The notes under the pieces: generated by a model
What the model was told of the DNA's origin: nothing
Database searches by the model: none
What the model saw: only the letters and a program-made list of their open reading frames with translations
Program-made: the position numbers and the translations under genes
Shown here: positions 22,197-34,700 of the stretch, piece after piece
How positions within the stretch are numbered: position 1 is the first letter of the stretch
How the letters are laid out: every line of letters starts with the position of its first letter
NCBI GenBank assembly: GCA_028551475.1
Contig: CM052360.1
Span: 5,816,501 to 5,880,500, forward strand
From: Casuarina equisetifolia
Taxonomy: Eukaryota; Streptophyta; Magnoliopsida; Fagales; Casuarinaceae
Direction of reading: 5' to 3'
Length of the DNA: 64,000 bases

Positions 22197-22940
22197 CTAA
22201 TAAGTTAGGGAGGAACTATTGCCAATGCGTCTGCGTTGATCTAGTTCTTCCTGGAGCTTCTCTATGGTGTTATCCTTCTCAGAGGTAGCCTCCAGGAGTC
22301 TCGTATTCTCATCCCGCAGTGCCTCAAACTGGCTCACTATCCCTTCAATCTGTGCTTTAATGGCGTCATCGCTCAGCTCGAAGGCACTCTCCAAAACCCG
22401 GACAACGCGCCAGAAACTCACCATGATGAGCAACCCACCTCCCCTCCCCTCGAAGAAGGCTTCCAAAACCAACGCCCCAACAACGACCGCACCGTCGACT
22501 ACATAACCCGGGCGCCTGAAGAACGAACTGCCTAGCCCCACGGCTAAAGCGACCACCCTTGCGGAGAGCATGCTCAAGATGGCGATCCCAACACAATGGT
22601 ACCATACTTTCTCTGTCTTCTTGGTTTCTGGTGGACACGGAAGTAAGGAGGAGGAGAGTTCAAAGATGGTGATGATAAGGTCCAGAAGAAGCAGCAGAAT
22701 GACAAGAGAATGGACGGCTGTGGAATCTAAAAACTCGGCCAAGTGGGTTCTCCACGGTGCTCTTTTCCGGTCTTCAGGGGCGGGGTTGAAAATCCACCGC
22801 CATGTTTGCCGTCTGTGCCAGCTCTTTAGAAGATTTTGCACCGCCAACTGAAGGGATTCTATGGAAAATGAGGGCTGTGACTGTTGGATTTCAGGGGAAT
22901 CATTGACGGGTATACGATTTTCCATTGACGTACTTCCCAT
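22197..22940 (-). CDS. HV1: Voltage-gated proton channel (plant Hv1)
   Basis: A single exon encodes 247 residues. After a cytosolic N-terminus with an amphipathic basic stretch (KSWHRRQTWRW, about 39-49) come four hydrophobic segments in voltage-sensor order. S1 (about 74-97) has Asp87 in LLLLLDLII, the position of the proton-selectivity aspartate of Hv1. S2 is about 113-135. S3 (about 146-163) has Asp149 in VVDGAVVVGALVLE. S4 (about 170-187) reads SFWRVVRVLES, matching the LWRVARVIN signature. There is no pore domain. The C-terminus (about 193-237) is a heptad-like coiled coil (IEGIVSQFEALRDENTRLLE), which in animal Hv1 makes dimers. S4 has two arginines (178, 181); the position of human R205 is Ser. 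The protein should conduct H+ across a membrane; which plant membrane is not evident from sequence. The gene has no intron and the length is usual for plant Hv1. Confidence 0.88.
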   Translation of the reverse strand: MGSTSMENRIPVNDSPEIQQSQPSFSIESLQLAVQNLLKSWHRRQTWRWIFNPAPEDRKRAPWRTHLAEFLDSTAVHSLVILLLLLDLIITIFELSSSLLPCPPETKKTEKVWYHCVGIAILSMLSARVVALAVGLGSSFFRRPGYVVDGAVVVGALVLEAFFEGRGGGLLIMVSFWRVVRVLESAFELSDDAIKAQIEGIVSQFEALRDENTRLLEATSEKDNTIEKLQEELDQRRRIGNSSSLTY

Positions 22941-23560
22941 TGAATGAGATTTTGAGCACCTCTGACAAATGAGATCGACGCAACTTAACAGGCTTAGAGA
23001 GGCACGTGAAGTGCAAGACAGCTTTAAGATTTGTATACTTTGCCGTCACGTTGAATGCCATCTTGCTGTTATACATGCTGTCACTGAAGACCTTTTTAGA
23101 TTAATCAATTACCATTGAAGATACCTCAATGATTAGCCGGCTAACCTTTTTTAGGCTTCAGTCATCTGGTCTGCTGAAGACCCAAAACCAAAAAAACCCA
23201 ACCGAATATTAATATCTGTCTCTATCACGAAGCCATATATTACTATCTAAAGATGCTTATGTCATTAATTGCTTACGTTATCCAATAAATACGATTATCT
23301 TTCAGATGTTGGACGTATAAATAACTTTCTTGATGACTGTTGGATGTTTACTGTTGACCGACTTTGGATCGCGTAGATGTTTACCAAGTCTTCTTGACAC
23401 GGTAAGTTTTAAACTTTACACCGTTCTTAATATTGTTTAAGGTCAACCAGGTAGAACCATGGCAAAAGAACCACCTTCTGTCAACAGATTAGAACTTTTC
23501 CTTTTGTGATGACTGAAAATATGAGCTACTTGCTTTTTTTACCTCCAACACTTGAGAGCT
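22941..23560. other. Upstream region of the proton channel gene
   Basis: No gene was seen. The proximal part should hold the promoter and leader of the leftward-read channel gene. No distinctive motif was recognised. Confidence 0.4.
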
Positions 23561-24235
23561 TCATTTTACGTTCTTTAGTTGCTTCCCAAATACAGTGATG
23601 CTTAGATCATCATATTCATACAAACTACCTAGCCTCCATTGAAGCTGAACAGCAAATCCAAATAGAGATTCACCATAAACTCCGTGGATGATACCTAGTC
23701 GTGATTCTTTTCCAATGTTTTAACTAATTTGTTGTCAAGATACATCTTCTCTTAGTGTTCACTGGTATCTTCTAATATTCTTCACAGCCAAATGGCTCGA
23801 GAAGTGTTCTTTATATCAACACAACCATCCCAGTCACTATGAAAAAGTCAAAGAATTCCATATCTCTTGGTGCCTTTCACGTTTTAGGCACCTTTTGCTG
23901 CTGCCTACTTGAACAAGTTACGAATCTTGAATTGCTGCTGACATAATATAAGCCATTGGGGCTGAGACATACAGCAAGTCTCCAACAAACTTCAATTGAC
24001 AGGTGCACCACCCTTTCTCCTCCATCTTCTTTTATGATTTTCTGATTAACAACTAGGGTTTAGCCATTGTTTTGCAACTAATCGTTCTGAACTTTTTCAC
24101 AATCTTTCAGCATACATCTTTTTTGAAATTTACTGCCCTTCTTCATCTTGATGTACCTCAATGCAAAGAAAATGGTGCTGCCACCCACTGCAGGCATTCT
24201 AAATTGTTGACACCGATGCCATAAAGCAGTGCCGG
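23560..24235 (-). mobile_element. Ty1/copia pol fossil fragment
   Basis: Read on the minus strand, this stretch has degraded wording typical of the end of a copia reverse transcriptase and the start of its RNase H region, in the order expected. It is broken in many places, and no LTRs, gag or integrase were recognised around it. It looks old. Borders are approximate. Confidence 0.55.
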
Positions 24236-25828
24236 GCGTCGTCAGTTTCAAGCACGGAGGTGACTGCTTAATCTTGTCCCAAAAATAACTTAAAAAACAA
24301 GTTCCCTGTCACAGTAGTGCACCTGACTTGTAGAAGCAGAAAAAAATTATACAGGGTTTATCAAATGCTTGTGATTATGGAAAACCTCCATCGCTGCAAA
24401 TTCATGCAAGAAAGGCATTAGCATCCTTGTTGAATGTTTTCTTTTAATTTGAGGATAATCATAAAGTTGCTGTATTTGCAGCAACCTGTATCTCCTCTGT
24501 TTTTCTATTCTACTCTACTTCTGTTAAAAAATGCAGGAACTATTATTGTTTTGCATGAGCTGATTTGCTCGAGTTTTCTTAGTTGTTCGTGTCTGTTATA
24601 ATTAATAGCTAGAAGGTCTAGCCGACTGTTTGGTATCATAGCGACATTCGGAGACGTGTTAAGTTGTTTGAGAATGAATATTTGATGGAAGACTCTGAAA
24701 GTATGGAGTGAAGAGTTTTTCTTTTTAATAGTTTATTAAAATTTCATCAATGCCATCATTTTCCATTATTCTCCCTCATGTCCAAATGTAATAACTTCTT
24801 TCTAAATTACAAAAAAAAAAAAAAAATTCAAATCCACCTGAAAAGACGATCTTAATTTTTTATTTAATTTGTTGTATTTTGTCAAACATCGTTAACCCAA
24901 ATGACAGGACTTAAACAGTTTAATTAAATCTGACCATCCTAATTTTTTACTTCAAAAATAATTGCTTTGGTGAAAAGTGAAGGAAAATACCATGATAATG
25001 GCTTCCCTTGATTAGTTTCGTGAGCTATTAGACATCAAGTTTGAAATACCTCATCATGCAGCAAAGAATCCAGAAAAAATGGGTCAGGGTTAAGAGGAGG
25101 CTCATAAGAGACTTAAGTCTATTTGAATAAGTTACATTATTAAATTAATATCAATCTTGTTTTTTATTTTAAATAAAAGAATCCGAGTAGTTTTGAAGAA
25201 ATGTTAAAAACCCAATGTCGTATGAATCTGAAACTCAGTCATCTTGTGATTTCAAAACCCAGTAATTCTTGCTAAGAGTTAGGGCTGTACAATAAATAAT
25301 AGGGAGAAGGAAATACACGTAGTGTCTTATTAAGAGATTGAAACCTAGGCTACAACTTTCACGAAGAGGAGTCATATGTAAGAAATTTTCATGCGGAATT
25401 GATTATTAATCAAGCTGTATCGTTGTCATTTAGTACTCGTTTTGGTATTCAAAGCAGACCCATAATCCTTTTGGTGTGACAAAATCCCCCTTATTACGTT
25501 TAGAACATCATCTCCTACCTGTTACCATGAGGTGCTCTTCATGCTCAATTACTGGGATTTTTTATTACATTTGATTCCGGTGAATGTACGCGGGAGTCCG
25601 TTTATAGAATATTTTGTGAACACAACTGTATTGGTTCTGAGCCTTAAATGGCTTCCCTAACCTGATATTCGCCATTAGAATCCACAGAAACTCCTCCTGG
25701 ATAATCTCTCTTGGCATATTTCCATTCTTACTTGGCATCTTTATTACTATTCGGTTGTTGTACTATTTCAGTGCACGGAGAACTTCATTGTCTGTAGCAT
25801 TTTGAGCGTGTGAGGCTTTTACGAGGAC
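24236..25828. other. Spacer and 5' flank of the GT47 gene
   Basis: AT-rich spacer with a poly(A) run near 24810. The last few hundred bases before 25829 should contain promoter and leader of the GT47 gene. No gene was seen. Confidence 0.45.
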
Positions 25829-27457
25829 ATGGAGAAACTGATCATGGAAAAGTGCCATCGTCCACTCTGGTTTGTCTTCATAGTCTCTTTTCTTTTAAGT
25901 TTCATGTTTCTCTTGTTTGATATTACGACTTCAACTGGTGGGGTTGGGGATCAAAACCGGGTCACTTTTCTAGTCAACTTTGTGAATACAATCCAAGCCA
26001 GTAAGCCCAAATCTTCCGGTTATAGCGGAAGTTCTTGCAATGAAACGACAAGTTCATCATTCGTTATGCGTAATTCTACTAAGGAAGAAGTAATCGTGTC
26101 TGAGAGACCCGTGAACTCGACAGAAGACAAAACTAAGCAAAATTTCACACCATCAAGAGCTTCTGCTGTCAGCAATGGTGAACCAGTCGCTGAACAGCTT
26201 AAATCCAGTTTAGATGTTTGCTCAGGTCGACACATTTATATGCACGATCTTCCAAGCCAATTCAATGCGGACTTGGTCAAGAACTGTAATTCGCTCTCCC
26301 AATGGAGCGATATGTGTCCTTATCTGTCAAACTTGGGTCTTGGTCCGAGAGTTAAGGATTCGAAACGGGTTTTACCGAAACAGGGTTGGTTTGCAACAAA
26401 CCAATTTACGTTAGAAATCATATTTCACAACAGGATGAAGCACTACAAGTGCTTAACGAATGATTCATCTTTGGCATCTGCAATTTACGTACCATTTTAT
26501 GCTGGCCTTGACGTGGGTCGATACCTCTGGGGTTTTAACATCTCAATGAGAGATGCTTCTTCTTTAAGCATGGTGAAGTGGCTTGCGCAGAAACCAGAAT
26601 GGAAAAGAATGTGGGGTAGAGATCACTTCCTAGTTGGCGGAAGGATTGCATGGGATTTCAGAAGGAACACAGATGATGATTCTGACTGGGGCTCCAAGCT
26701 TATGTTCTTACCGGAATCAAAGAACATGACACTGTTGTCTATCGAATCAAGCTCCTGGAACAATGAATTCGCAGTCCCATACCCGACGTCCTTCCATCCG
26801 TCGAAGAAAAGTCAGGTAATCCGGTGGCAGAAAAAAATGAGAAGATCAAACAGGAAATATTTGTTCTCTTTTGCTGGTGCCCCGCGACGCAATTCAGCAG
26901 GTTCCATCCGAAGTGAGCTTATTGATCAATGCCAGTCTTCCTCCACATGCAACTTCCTTGACTGTCTTGATGGGCCAAATAAGTGTGACAACCCAGCGAA
27001 TTTAATGAAAGCGTTTCAAAGCTCGGTTTTCTGCTTGCAGCCTCCTGGAGATTCGTACACTAGACGATCAACTTTTGACTCGATTTTGGCCGGGTGTATC
27101 CCCGTTTTCTTCCATCGGGGTTCTGCTTATGGGCAATACTTGTGGCATTTACCAAAGAACCATACCAAGTATTCCGTGTTGATACCCATGAATGATGTTA
27201 GGGAAAAAAGGGTTCTTATAAATAAAACATTAGCTGGAGTCCCAAAGAAGGACGTGTTGGCCATGAGAGAGGAGGTTATAAAGCTGATTCCCAGAATACT
27301 ATATACGGACCCGAGGACTAGACAACAGAGCTTTAAAGATGCATTTGACATAGCAGTTGAAGGTATCCTTAAGAGAATAGAAACAGTCAGGATAAAGATA
27401 AAGGAGGGTAAGGATCCAAGCATTGGTTTTGCAGAGCTCAACTGGCCAAAGTTCTAA
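25829..27457 (+). CDS. GT47 xyloglucan galactosyltransferase, MUR3/KATAMARI1-like
   Basis: A single exon encodes 542 residues. It is a type II membrane protein: a short cytosolic tail, one signal-anchor helix at about residues 13-31 ([18 protein letters not shown]), then a Ser/Thr-rich stem with several N-glycosylation sequons. The exostosin (GT47) domain starts at about residue 131 with [16 protein letters not shown]. Further family landmarks are [79 protein letters not shown] and [14 protein letters not shown]. These are the donor- and acceptor-site blocks of plant group A GT47 enzymes, which act in the Golgi. MUR3 and XLT2 add galactose to xylosyl side chains of xyloglucan. Family length is about 450-620 residues, so the protein looks whole. 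Acceptor specificity (MUR3-, XLT2- or another GT47 type) cannot be told by eye. Confidence 0.93.
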   Translation: MEKLIMEKCHRPLWFVFIVSFLLSFMFLLFDITTSTGGVGDQNRVTFLVNFVNTIQASKPKSSGYSGSSCNETTSSSFVMRNSTKEEVIVSERPVNSTEDKTKQNFTPSRASAVSNGEPVAEQLKSSLDVCSGRHIYMHDLPSQFNADLVKNCNSLSQWSDMCPYLSNLGLGPRVKDSKRVLPKQGWFATNQFTLEIIFHNRMKHYKCLTNDSSLASAIYVPFYAGLDVGRYLWGFNISMRDASSLSMVKWLAQKPEWKRMWGRDHFLVGGRIAWDFRRNTDDDSDWGSKLMFLPESKNMTLLSIESSSWNNEFAVPYPTSFHPSKKSQVIRWQKKMRRSNRKYLFSFAGAPRRNSAGSIRSELIDQCQSSSTCNFLDCLDGPNKCDNPANLMKAFQSSVFCLQPPGDSYTRRSTFDSILAGCIPVFFHRGSAYGQYLWHLPKNHTKYSVLIPMNDVREKRVLINKTLAGVPKKDVLAMREEVIKLIPRILYTDPRTRQQSFKDAFDIAVEGILKRIETVRIKIKEGKDPSIGFAELNWPKF

Positions 27458-27563
27458 TTGTTTGTGTCTGCTTTAATGTACATGTTTGTTGATTTTATGT
27501 AAACTTTTTTGCCTCATGACGAGGTACACATTTATTCCATGCGATATTGGGCTAAGATCATAG

Positions 27564-27569
27564 AATAAA
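27564..27569 (+). terminator. Candidate poly(A) signal of the GT47 gene
   Basis: AATAAA about 107 bp after the stop codon, inside an AT-rich 3' flank. Plant signals are loose, so this is only a candidate. Confidence 0.4.
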
Positions 27570-28031
27570 TAACCTCTTTCTTGTAAGATAATGATACAAC
27601 TGGTTTTGTAATATGCAACTTCGAACAGAACCTTCTTTTCTTCCTATAAGGCCGACTCCACGAGGATCTCTCTTTTCATAGAGAGACTTGAAAACAATTT
27701 CACCTTCAGTGAAAGACAACTTCCGTTTTGTCTTCTTCAACCGCGCATGCAACTGCGTGTCTGGTATTTAACAAAAATGGTCGTGGTTGTATGGTTCCAA
27801 TATATATTCTTTTTATTAGAGACCACAATACTTTCAAATTTATCTTATTAAAAGCGGCTGTATCTGCCCTCATATTTAGGTATTGAAATTAGAATTAAGA
27901 GAAATTACAGGTTTTGTTAAAAAGTGATCAACAGAAGAAAGTGGTTGTATGGAGATTTATATTTTTTCCTTCATATTTCATAGAAAAGACTAAAGATATT
28001 TTTTAGTTTTAAGATAATATACCAAAATTAA

Positions 28032-28085
28032 TTTTTTTTTTTTTTTTTTTAAAAGAAGAAGAAGAAGAAGAAGAAGAAGAAGAAA
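28032..28085. repeat. Oligo(T) tract followed by (AAG)n microsatellite
   Basis: A run of about 19 T passes directly into an A-rich stretch and about ten AAG units. It lies about 190-240 bp upstream of the PWD start, so it is in the promoter or leader. Confidence 0.9.
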
Positions 28086-28142
28086 GAACAAATGATGACG
28101 AGGATATTTTATTCGTTTAGATCCATCGGAAGATATCTCCTT

Positions 28143-28151
28143 ACACGTGGC
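28143..28151 (+). promoter_or_regulatory. G-box/ABRE-like element upstream of PWD
   Basis: The sequence ACACGTGGC contains a perfect CACGTG G-box with the flanks of an ABA-responsive element, about 125 bp before the PWD ATG. Such boxes bind bZIP and bHLH factors and are common in light- or ABA-regulated plant promoters. Whether it lies in the promoter or the leader depends on the unknown transcription start. Confidence 0.45.
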
Positions 28152-28272
28152 AAAAGCAAGGCAAGTACGTTCCACTCGGATCCACTTCCACTCTGGTCTT
28201 TCCCTCCTCCCAAGTATCCGGGGAACCTGCGCGCTCTCTTTGAGCAGAGCCAACTCGCTTCTTTTCGACGTA

Positions 28273-28691
28273 ATGGATTCCTTGTCTCTCCCCTTTCGTT
28301 GCTCTGTTGCTTCATCTTCTACATATTCTCCAAGCGATCCTCTCAAGCAATTCAACTTCCTTACGAACATCTCTTTCTTGAGGCCCAGAGCTACTCGGCC
28401 GCTCCGCGATCTGGCTTTCGAGAAGAAGGAGGTTTCCAAACGTTCTTCTCGGATCGTCTCCGCTGTTTCGTCTACTGAGACCAGGTTTTTTCTTTGAATG
28501 TTTATTGACCTCTGTTCGGTTCTTTAAGATAACCGACCAAACAAAAACGAATGGACGTCTGTATTGTTTTACTGTTTATAACTATCAAGTACAGCCTGTT
28601 AAATCACGAGCAGTTGGGTGAAGCTCTTTTTGAAATCCTGAAGTTGAGAATCTAACTTGTACATTTCTTCTTTTTAACTCATAAACCAAGC

Positions 28692-28735
<44 letters not shown>

Positions 28736-31700
28736 TTAATGAAAGCAATTTAAGTGTCCTGGGAACAGATCAAATTTTTCTTCTTTGTAACTTTTTATTC
28801 ACTTGGAATCTTCTACTCTTTGAAAGCAACTTGCGAGTGACCTTTCATTTTCTATAATTTCCCTGTCTATCCGTTTTGATTGATTTCTGACTTATAATGC
28901 TATATGTAACACAACGGAATCATAAGATATCAATGGACGGCGGAACTTTCGAACATTTTCTATGGTTTAGAATCCGGGTATAAGAGAAGAGATGATAAAC
29001 TTGATTTTTGGCAGAGTGGAAGAGGAGAGGGGGATGAAATCTAACTCAGTACGTGGGAAGGTGCGGCTGAATGTTAGATTGGATCATCAAGTTGAATTTG
29101 GGGAGCATGTTGTGATTTTGGGATCAGCGAAGGAATTAGGATCATGGAAGAAGAAACTTCCAATGAGTTGGACAGAAAGCGGCTGGGTATGCGATTTGGA
29201 ACTGAAAGGGGGAGGGTCCATTGAGTATAAATTCGTGATTGTTCAGAAGAACAAGAGCATGAAATGGGAAAGTGCAGATAACCGGGTCTTGAAGCTGCCC
29301 AAAGGAGGAAGTTTTGGGATAGTTTGCAGGTGGGACGCAACAGGGGAGGCTGTGGACTTATTACCTTTGGGTTTGGAGGAAAATAAGGAGGATGATGAGC
29401 TGGGTGACAATGGGTCTGTGACTAGTGATGCTGCTACTCATGTGGAGGTGGAAACAAGTCCTTTTGTTGGGCAGTGGCAAGGGAAGGCTGTCTCTTTCAT
29501 GCGATCTAATGAGCATGGGGACCGGGAAACAAATATAAAATGGGACACTTCAGGTCTTGAAGGATTGGCTTTGAAGTTTGTTGAGGGTGATCGAAGCGCA
29601 AGGAACTGGTGGAAAAAGGTATTCCTACTGATAATGGTTCTTCTACCTTTGTAGACTGATCGGAGGTCATGTGATAAACAAATGTTCTCCCACTTCAGCT
29701 TATGAATTGTTTACAAGTGCAGGGTGTTTCATGCTGCATTTGTGTATCTGTGTAAGTTGTCTTGTGTGTAAGTTTTAACAGTCTTTTTGGATCACTGTCA
29801 AGATCTTGCTACCAAATCTTAAGTCTTCTTTCCATGGCCTAAGGAAACATCGGTCTTTTAATTGTGCGAAACTATATCTTAAAGAATCTGGACTTGATTA
29901 CCTCTTGTAAAAGGACTAACACTATGATTAAGCCTTTATTGCATGCCTATAAAGTGAATCAGGCCTGAGCAGCTATATTCAAGTTTTTGCATTGAAAAGA
30001 TCCTGGAGAAAAATCAACCAAGATATAAACTGGTGGTGAAAGAGCTGTGTGGTAATTGGAAGGGGAAATTAACATGTGTCCTTGAAATCTTAGAAGAAGA
30101 TTATACTTCTGAGTCTGTTAGGTCTAGTTGCGTAGGTGTCTTTTGAGTCGTTCTCAATCTACTTGCACTTTTACCGTGTCTACTGCCTGGGAGTGATCTC
30201 GCGGAGCTTGGTCTGCAATGTTCTTTTCAGTAGTTGTCACACTGCTTCTATTGAATGATAAGGCTGTTAGTTAATGTGTGGTGTTCACTTGTTTTCCCTT
30301 TTTCATGTGGCTGTGGATCTTAGATGTGCTATATCTTCTCTTGCCATGCTATTTTCAATTGTCTTCCATGGCTCTTTTACTTTGGTCCTTCTTTCTTTGG
30401 TTTTATTCTTCAGTATCTTTTACATTTAGAGCAAGTTTACTGTTTTTGTAAGCTTTACTGGAGTTAGATTAATCGGAGTGCTCACAGTCCGGATTTATAA
30501 CTTGTTTAATTATCTTGATGAAGAATGTTACTTTTATAACCTTTTACAACTCAAGTCCCATATTGACTTCATCATTCAATTGTAAAAGCATTCAGTATCT
30601 ATTTCCACTTTACCCTTTACCATAAAAATCTAGAAAAGTTAGTGTCTAATCTTCAACTATCCAACCATTAGTGGGAAAAACATACTATCAAGAGTAGTTA
30701 TCATTGTGTTTTGTCTTCTTTCTTTTTATTTTTCTCGTTTGCTTTCTATCAAAATTGACTCGTTGATGGACAGAGGGATTATTGCTCACTTCTTTGTGTA
30801 AGTTGGTGAAATAATATCTCTTCCTATCTTTCTCCTTTTGGGGCAGCTTGAACTTGTACGTGAGCTATTAGTTGGAAGTTCACAAAATGAGGACCGGTTG
30901 GACTCTCTCCTTTATTCAGCGATATATCTGAAGGTTTTCTTTGATACTTGAATTGTGCATCTACCTTTGAGTTTATACTTGCCTGCTCTTCTTAGGATTT
31001 TTTTTTTTTCCTTATGCAGTGGATAAACACAGGGCAAATTCCTTGCTTTGAAGATGGAGGTCATCGGCGGCCAAACAGGCATGCTGAGATTTCTGGGCTT
31101 ATATTTCGTGAACTGGAACGAATTTCTTGTAGGAAAGATAGTTCCCTGCAGGTGGTCTACCATTTTATTAGGAATGGAATTAAATAATTATCTTTTTCAT
31201 ATTATGGGATTCTAGTGTGTGTTGACTGCTAAATGGGGCAAGAGTACCATAGAAATTGACCTGGGATGGCATTTATTATTTTTCTGACTCATCTTCATAT
31301 TAGATACCCTGTTATATCTGTAGAAACTGATCTGGTACAGCATTTATTGTTTTCTTCAGTTCTAGCTTTTCTCTACTCCTATTTGATTTCTTGATTTTAT
31401 TTTGATGTTGTAAAATAAGAGAGTCAAGCTTTCTCTTTTCATCTCACAACTGTTGATTTTATTTTGATGTTGTAATAACTTCTTCTGTTGCAAAAGTTGC
31501 TTTGTGGAAGATCACAAGTAATTGATACCTTAATCTTCCCCTACTTCCACAAATACCATCCCCAAACATTTTTCGTGTTAAACAAGAAACTGAGTGAACC
31601 ATCTAATTTTTATTTTTTACCTAAATTTTGTTGAATTCTTTCTTCTATGTGAATGCTACTTCTGTGCTTCTCAGTTAATAGGTTTCCTTTTTCTCAGGAA

Positions 31701-34700
31701 GTACTTGTGATACGCAAGATTCATCCATGTCTTCCTTCTTTCAAGGCTGAATTTACTGCCTCTGTTCCACTTACTCGGATTAGAGACATTGCTCATCGGA
31801 ATGATATCCCTCATGACCTCAAGGTTTTGTACCTTAAAGAGCTTGAATTGATTCATATTCTAATCAGATGATGTATTACATGGTTTACATTTTTTGCACA
31901 TTCCAGCAAGAAATCAAGCATACCATACAAAACAAGCTTCATCGTAATGCTGGGCCAGAAGATTTAATTTCTACTGAAGCCATGCTTGCAAGAATTACCG
32001 AAAACCCTGGGGAATATAGTGAAGCATTTGTTGAGCAGTTCAAAATTTTCCATCTTGAACTCAAAGATTTCTTCAATGCTGGAAGGTCAGATGTGAAATG
32101 AGATATTTATTATTTGATATGTCAAACATTTGTTGATGTTCAACATCTTTTGGTTTGATTCTTTCCAAATTAAATTTCTCTTAAAAGTCAAGGACCTCCC
32201 AAAAGGTATCATGGACCTTCACAATGACTTCAAAAATGTGTAATTCTGCATCCCAAGCAACCAACTTGTCTGACCTGATTACTTATACTTTAGGAATAGT
32301 CTTGTGTGATCTATGTGAGTTGAGTTTGTCTCAACCTTCTGAGTTGAAGTTCAAAAAGTTCTGACTTGGGAGAAAGCACTTCATTTATGAGTTTTTGATT
32401 GCTGGTGATTCCACCATCTTGAATTAAGTAATTGGATACCCATTTGTGCTTTTGCAGCCTTACTGAGCAGCTGGAATCCATCCGCGAATCAATGGATGAG
32501 CAGGGTCTTTCTGCTCTGACATCATTTTTGGACTGCAAAAAGGTGATCTCCTATTTATCTCTGGATCAATGGATGAGCATTTTCTGTTTTCTGGGTCATT
32601 TTCACTTGTGCTCATCATCACCTTTATGCTTTGTTCGCTGGGCCAATCTCAAACCAGTGGTGATAATGTTACCTACTATGACCCTCATATCTTCCTTGAT
32701 GTCTGTGCATGCACATGCAGTCCGTTCTTGTAGGGAAAGTTTGACGTTTGAGATGGATAATTTGAGTTCCACCGCAATAGACACAGTTTTGTCACTATAA
32801 GTCTTCTGTCTTCACAATTCTAATGGATCCTATGTTGAAGTGTAGTTGCCTATTGCAGGAGAACTCTGTAATCATTCATCGTCTGAGAAGGAAAAGAAAA
32901 CATTCTCCTTCTCATCTTACCTCTCTCATTTGTCTTTATGTTGTGGCTGGTGGATTTTACTTTTGGTTATTGGAGGTAGTCGTATATGCAATGTGGCAGC
33001 TTTTCTGTACTTACTTTTTGCTGGTTTTGAAGCTGTATCAGATCTATTTATGCATATATATATTTTGTGATACTAGTGTTTATGTGGAAGGGCATCCAGA
33101 GACAAATTAACTGGAGAGGAAAGACCGAATCAAACTTAATCTCTTGCTCTTTAGTGACGACATACATGATTTTTGTTTATCTGCAGAGTTTGGATGCTGA
33201 ATCAAGTAATGTTTCAGAAAACACGGGTATTGATTTATTGTTGAAGGCTATGCAATCTTTGACTGCTCTCAGAGATACAATCGTGAAGGGTCTTGAAAGT
33301 GGCCTTAGAAATGATGCTCCTGATGCTGCAATTGCTACACGTCAAAAGGTGAGATCATTTTTACTAGCTATTTGGCATAAGCTTCTGAATCAAACATATA
33401 GCTTAGTTGGAATTTGATTATCCTCTCTCTGCACTTTGCTGGACAGTGGCGGCTATGTGAGATTGGGCTTGAGGATTATTCGTTCGTTCTCTTAAGCAGG
33501 TATATAAGGTGCTGGTATGCTTGTTATCTGTTATTCTCAGATAATGGAGATCAGAAATACATTTGTAAATGTTGATCATTGGTGTGTTATTATTCCAACA
33601 ACTCTGGAACACATTGCTTTCTCTAAACTGTTGGCTTGTCAGGCAACTGTTGGCATGTTTTCCATCAACAGTTATGTAAGATCGGTTTGGACATTGGTCT
33701 ACTGTTGTACAGTTCACTTTTGTGACTCCAGAATATGAAGTATTTTACTGTACCTTAAGTTTTTGGATCAGTTTTTTCTTTCTTTTTCCTCTTTTTACAT
33801 GATATTATTACTTTCACTTGGACTTTCATTCGTTTGTACTTTGATTCTTTCATATTCATTTACAAACTTAGATGCAGCCAAATATATATCAACCAAATGA
33901 GAGATTTACTTACACAGAGATATGCATATCAAGCAGTTAAGCTGGCGAAGGAATTCGTTGATTAGACTTGTCTTTAAATCATTTAGATTGCCGCCATAAT
34001 GTTGATGACTTACCTTTGTAAGAAAAACTTTGCCTTGAATGCCTTGCTGACACCCATTAATTCGAATAGATTCCTCAATTTGATTGAAGCTGCGGGAGGG
34101 GCTCATTGGCTGACTAGGAGTGTTGAATCAAGGAATATAAGCTCTTGGAATGATCCTCTTGGTGCTCTTGCTGTTGGCATTCATCAGCTAAAATTATCTG
34201 GTTGGAAGCCTGAAGAATCTGCTGCTATTGAGAATGAAATCCTTGCATGGCGAGAGAGAGGTCTCTATGAAAGAGAAGGTACAATCGTCATCCTTTTACC
34301 TTAAGTCCTCAATCAATTATTGCAGGCTTAATAAAGTAGTCATGCTTGCATAACAATCCATAATCCTGGTCCCTTTGTATTGTTGGCTAAATAAATGATG
34401 AAGGAAGTGAAGATGGCAAGACAATCTGGGCACTAAGGCTTAAAGCTACTGTTGATAGAGCAAGGAGGCTAACTGAAGAATATTCTGAAGCACTTCTTCA
34501 GATATTCCCTCAAAAAGTGCAGGTGAGCACCCCCCACCCCCCCAAAAAAAAAATAACTTATATTTCTCTTTTAGGCCAAAAGGTCTATACTCTTCATCAT
34601 TAAAGCTTGTATGCGATAAGGGTCTAGTTGGATTGTGACTTTATCAGATGCTTTTCTTCTTTTCTAGTAGAATTACGAAGTGCATAAACATATTCCTTTT

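Noticed and set aside
22264-22851. Plus-strand open frames of 80 and 93 codons
   Set aside because: They lie antisense to the proton channel exon, whose protein has clear family motifs. The frames are shadows of its codon use.
28092-28478. Plus-strand frame of 128 codons overlapping the PWD start
   Set aside because: It is out of frame with the transit-peptide exon of PWD and has no family wording. It is kept only as a possible upstream frame.
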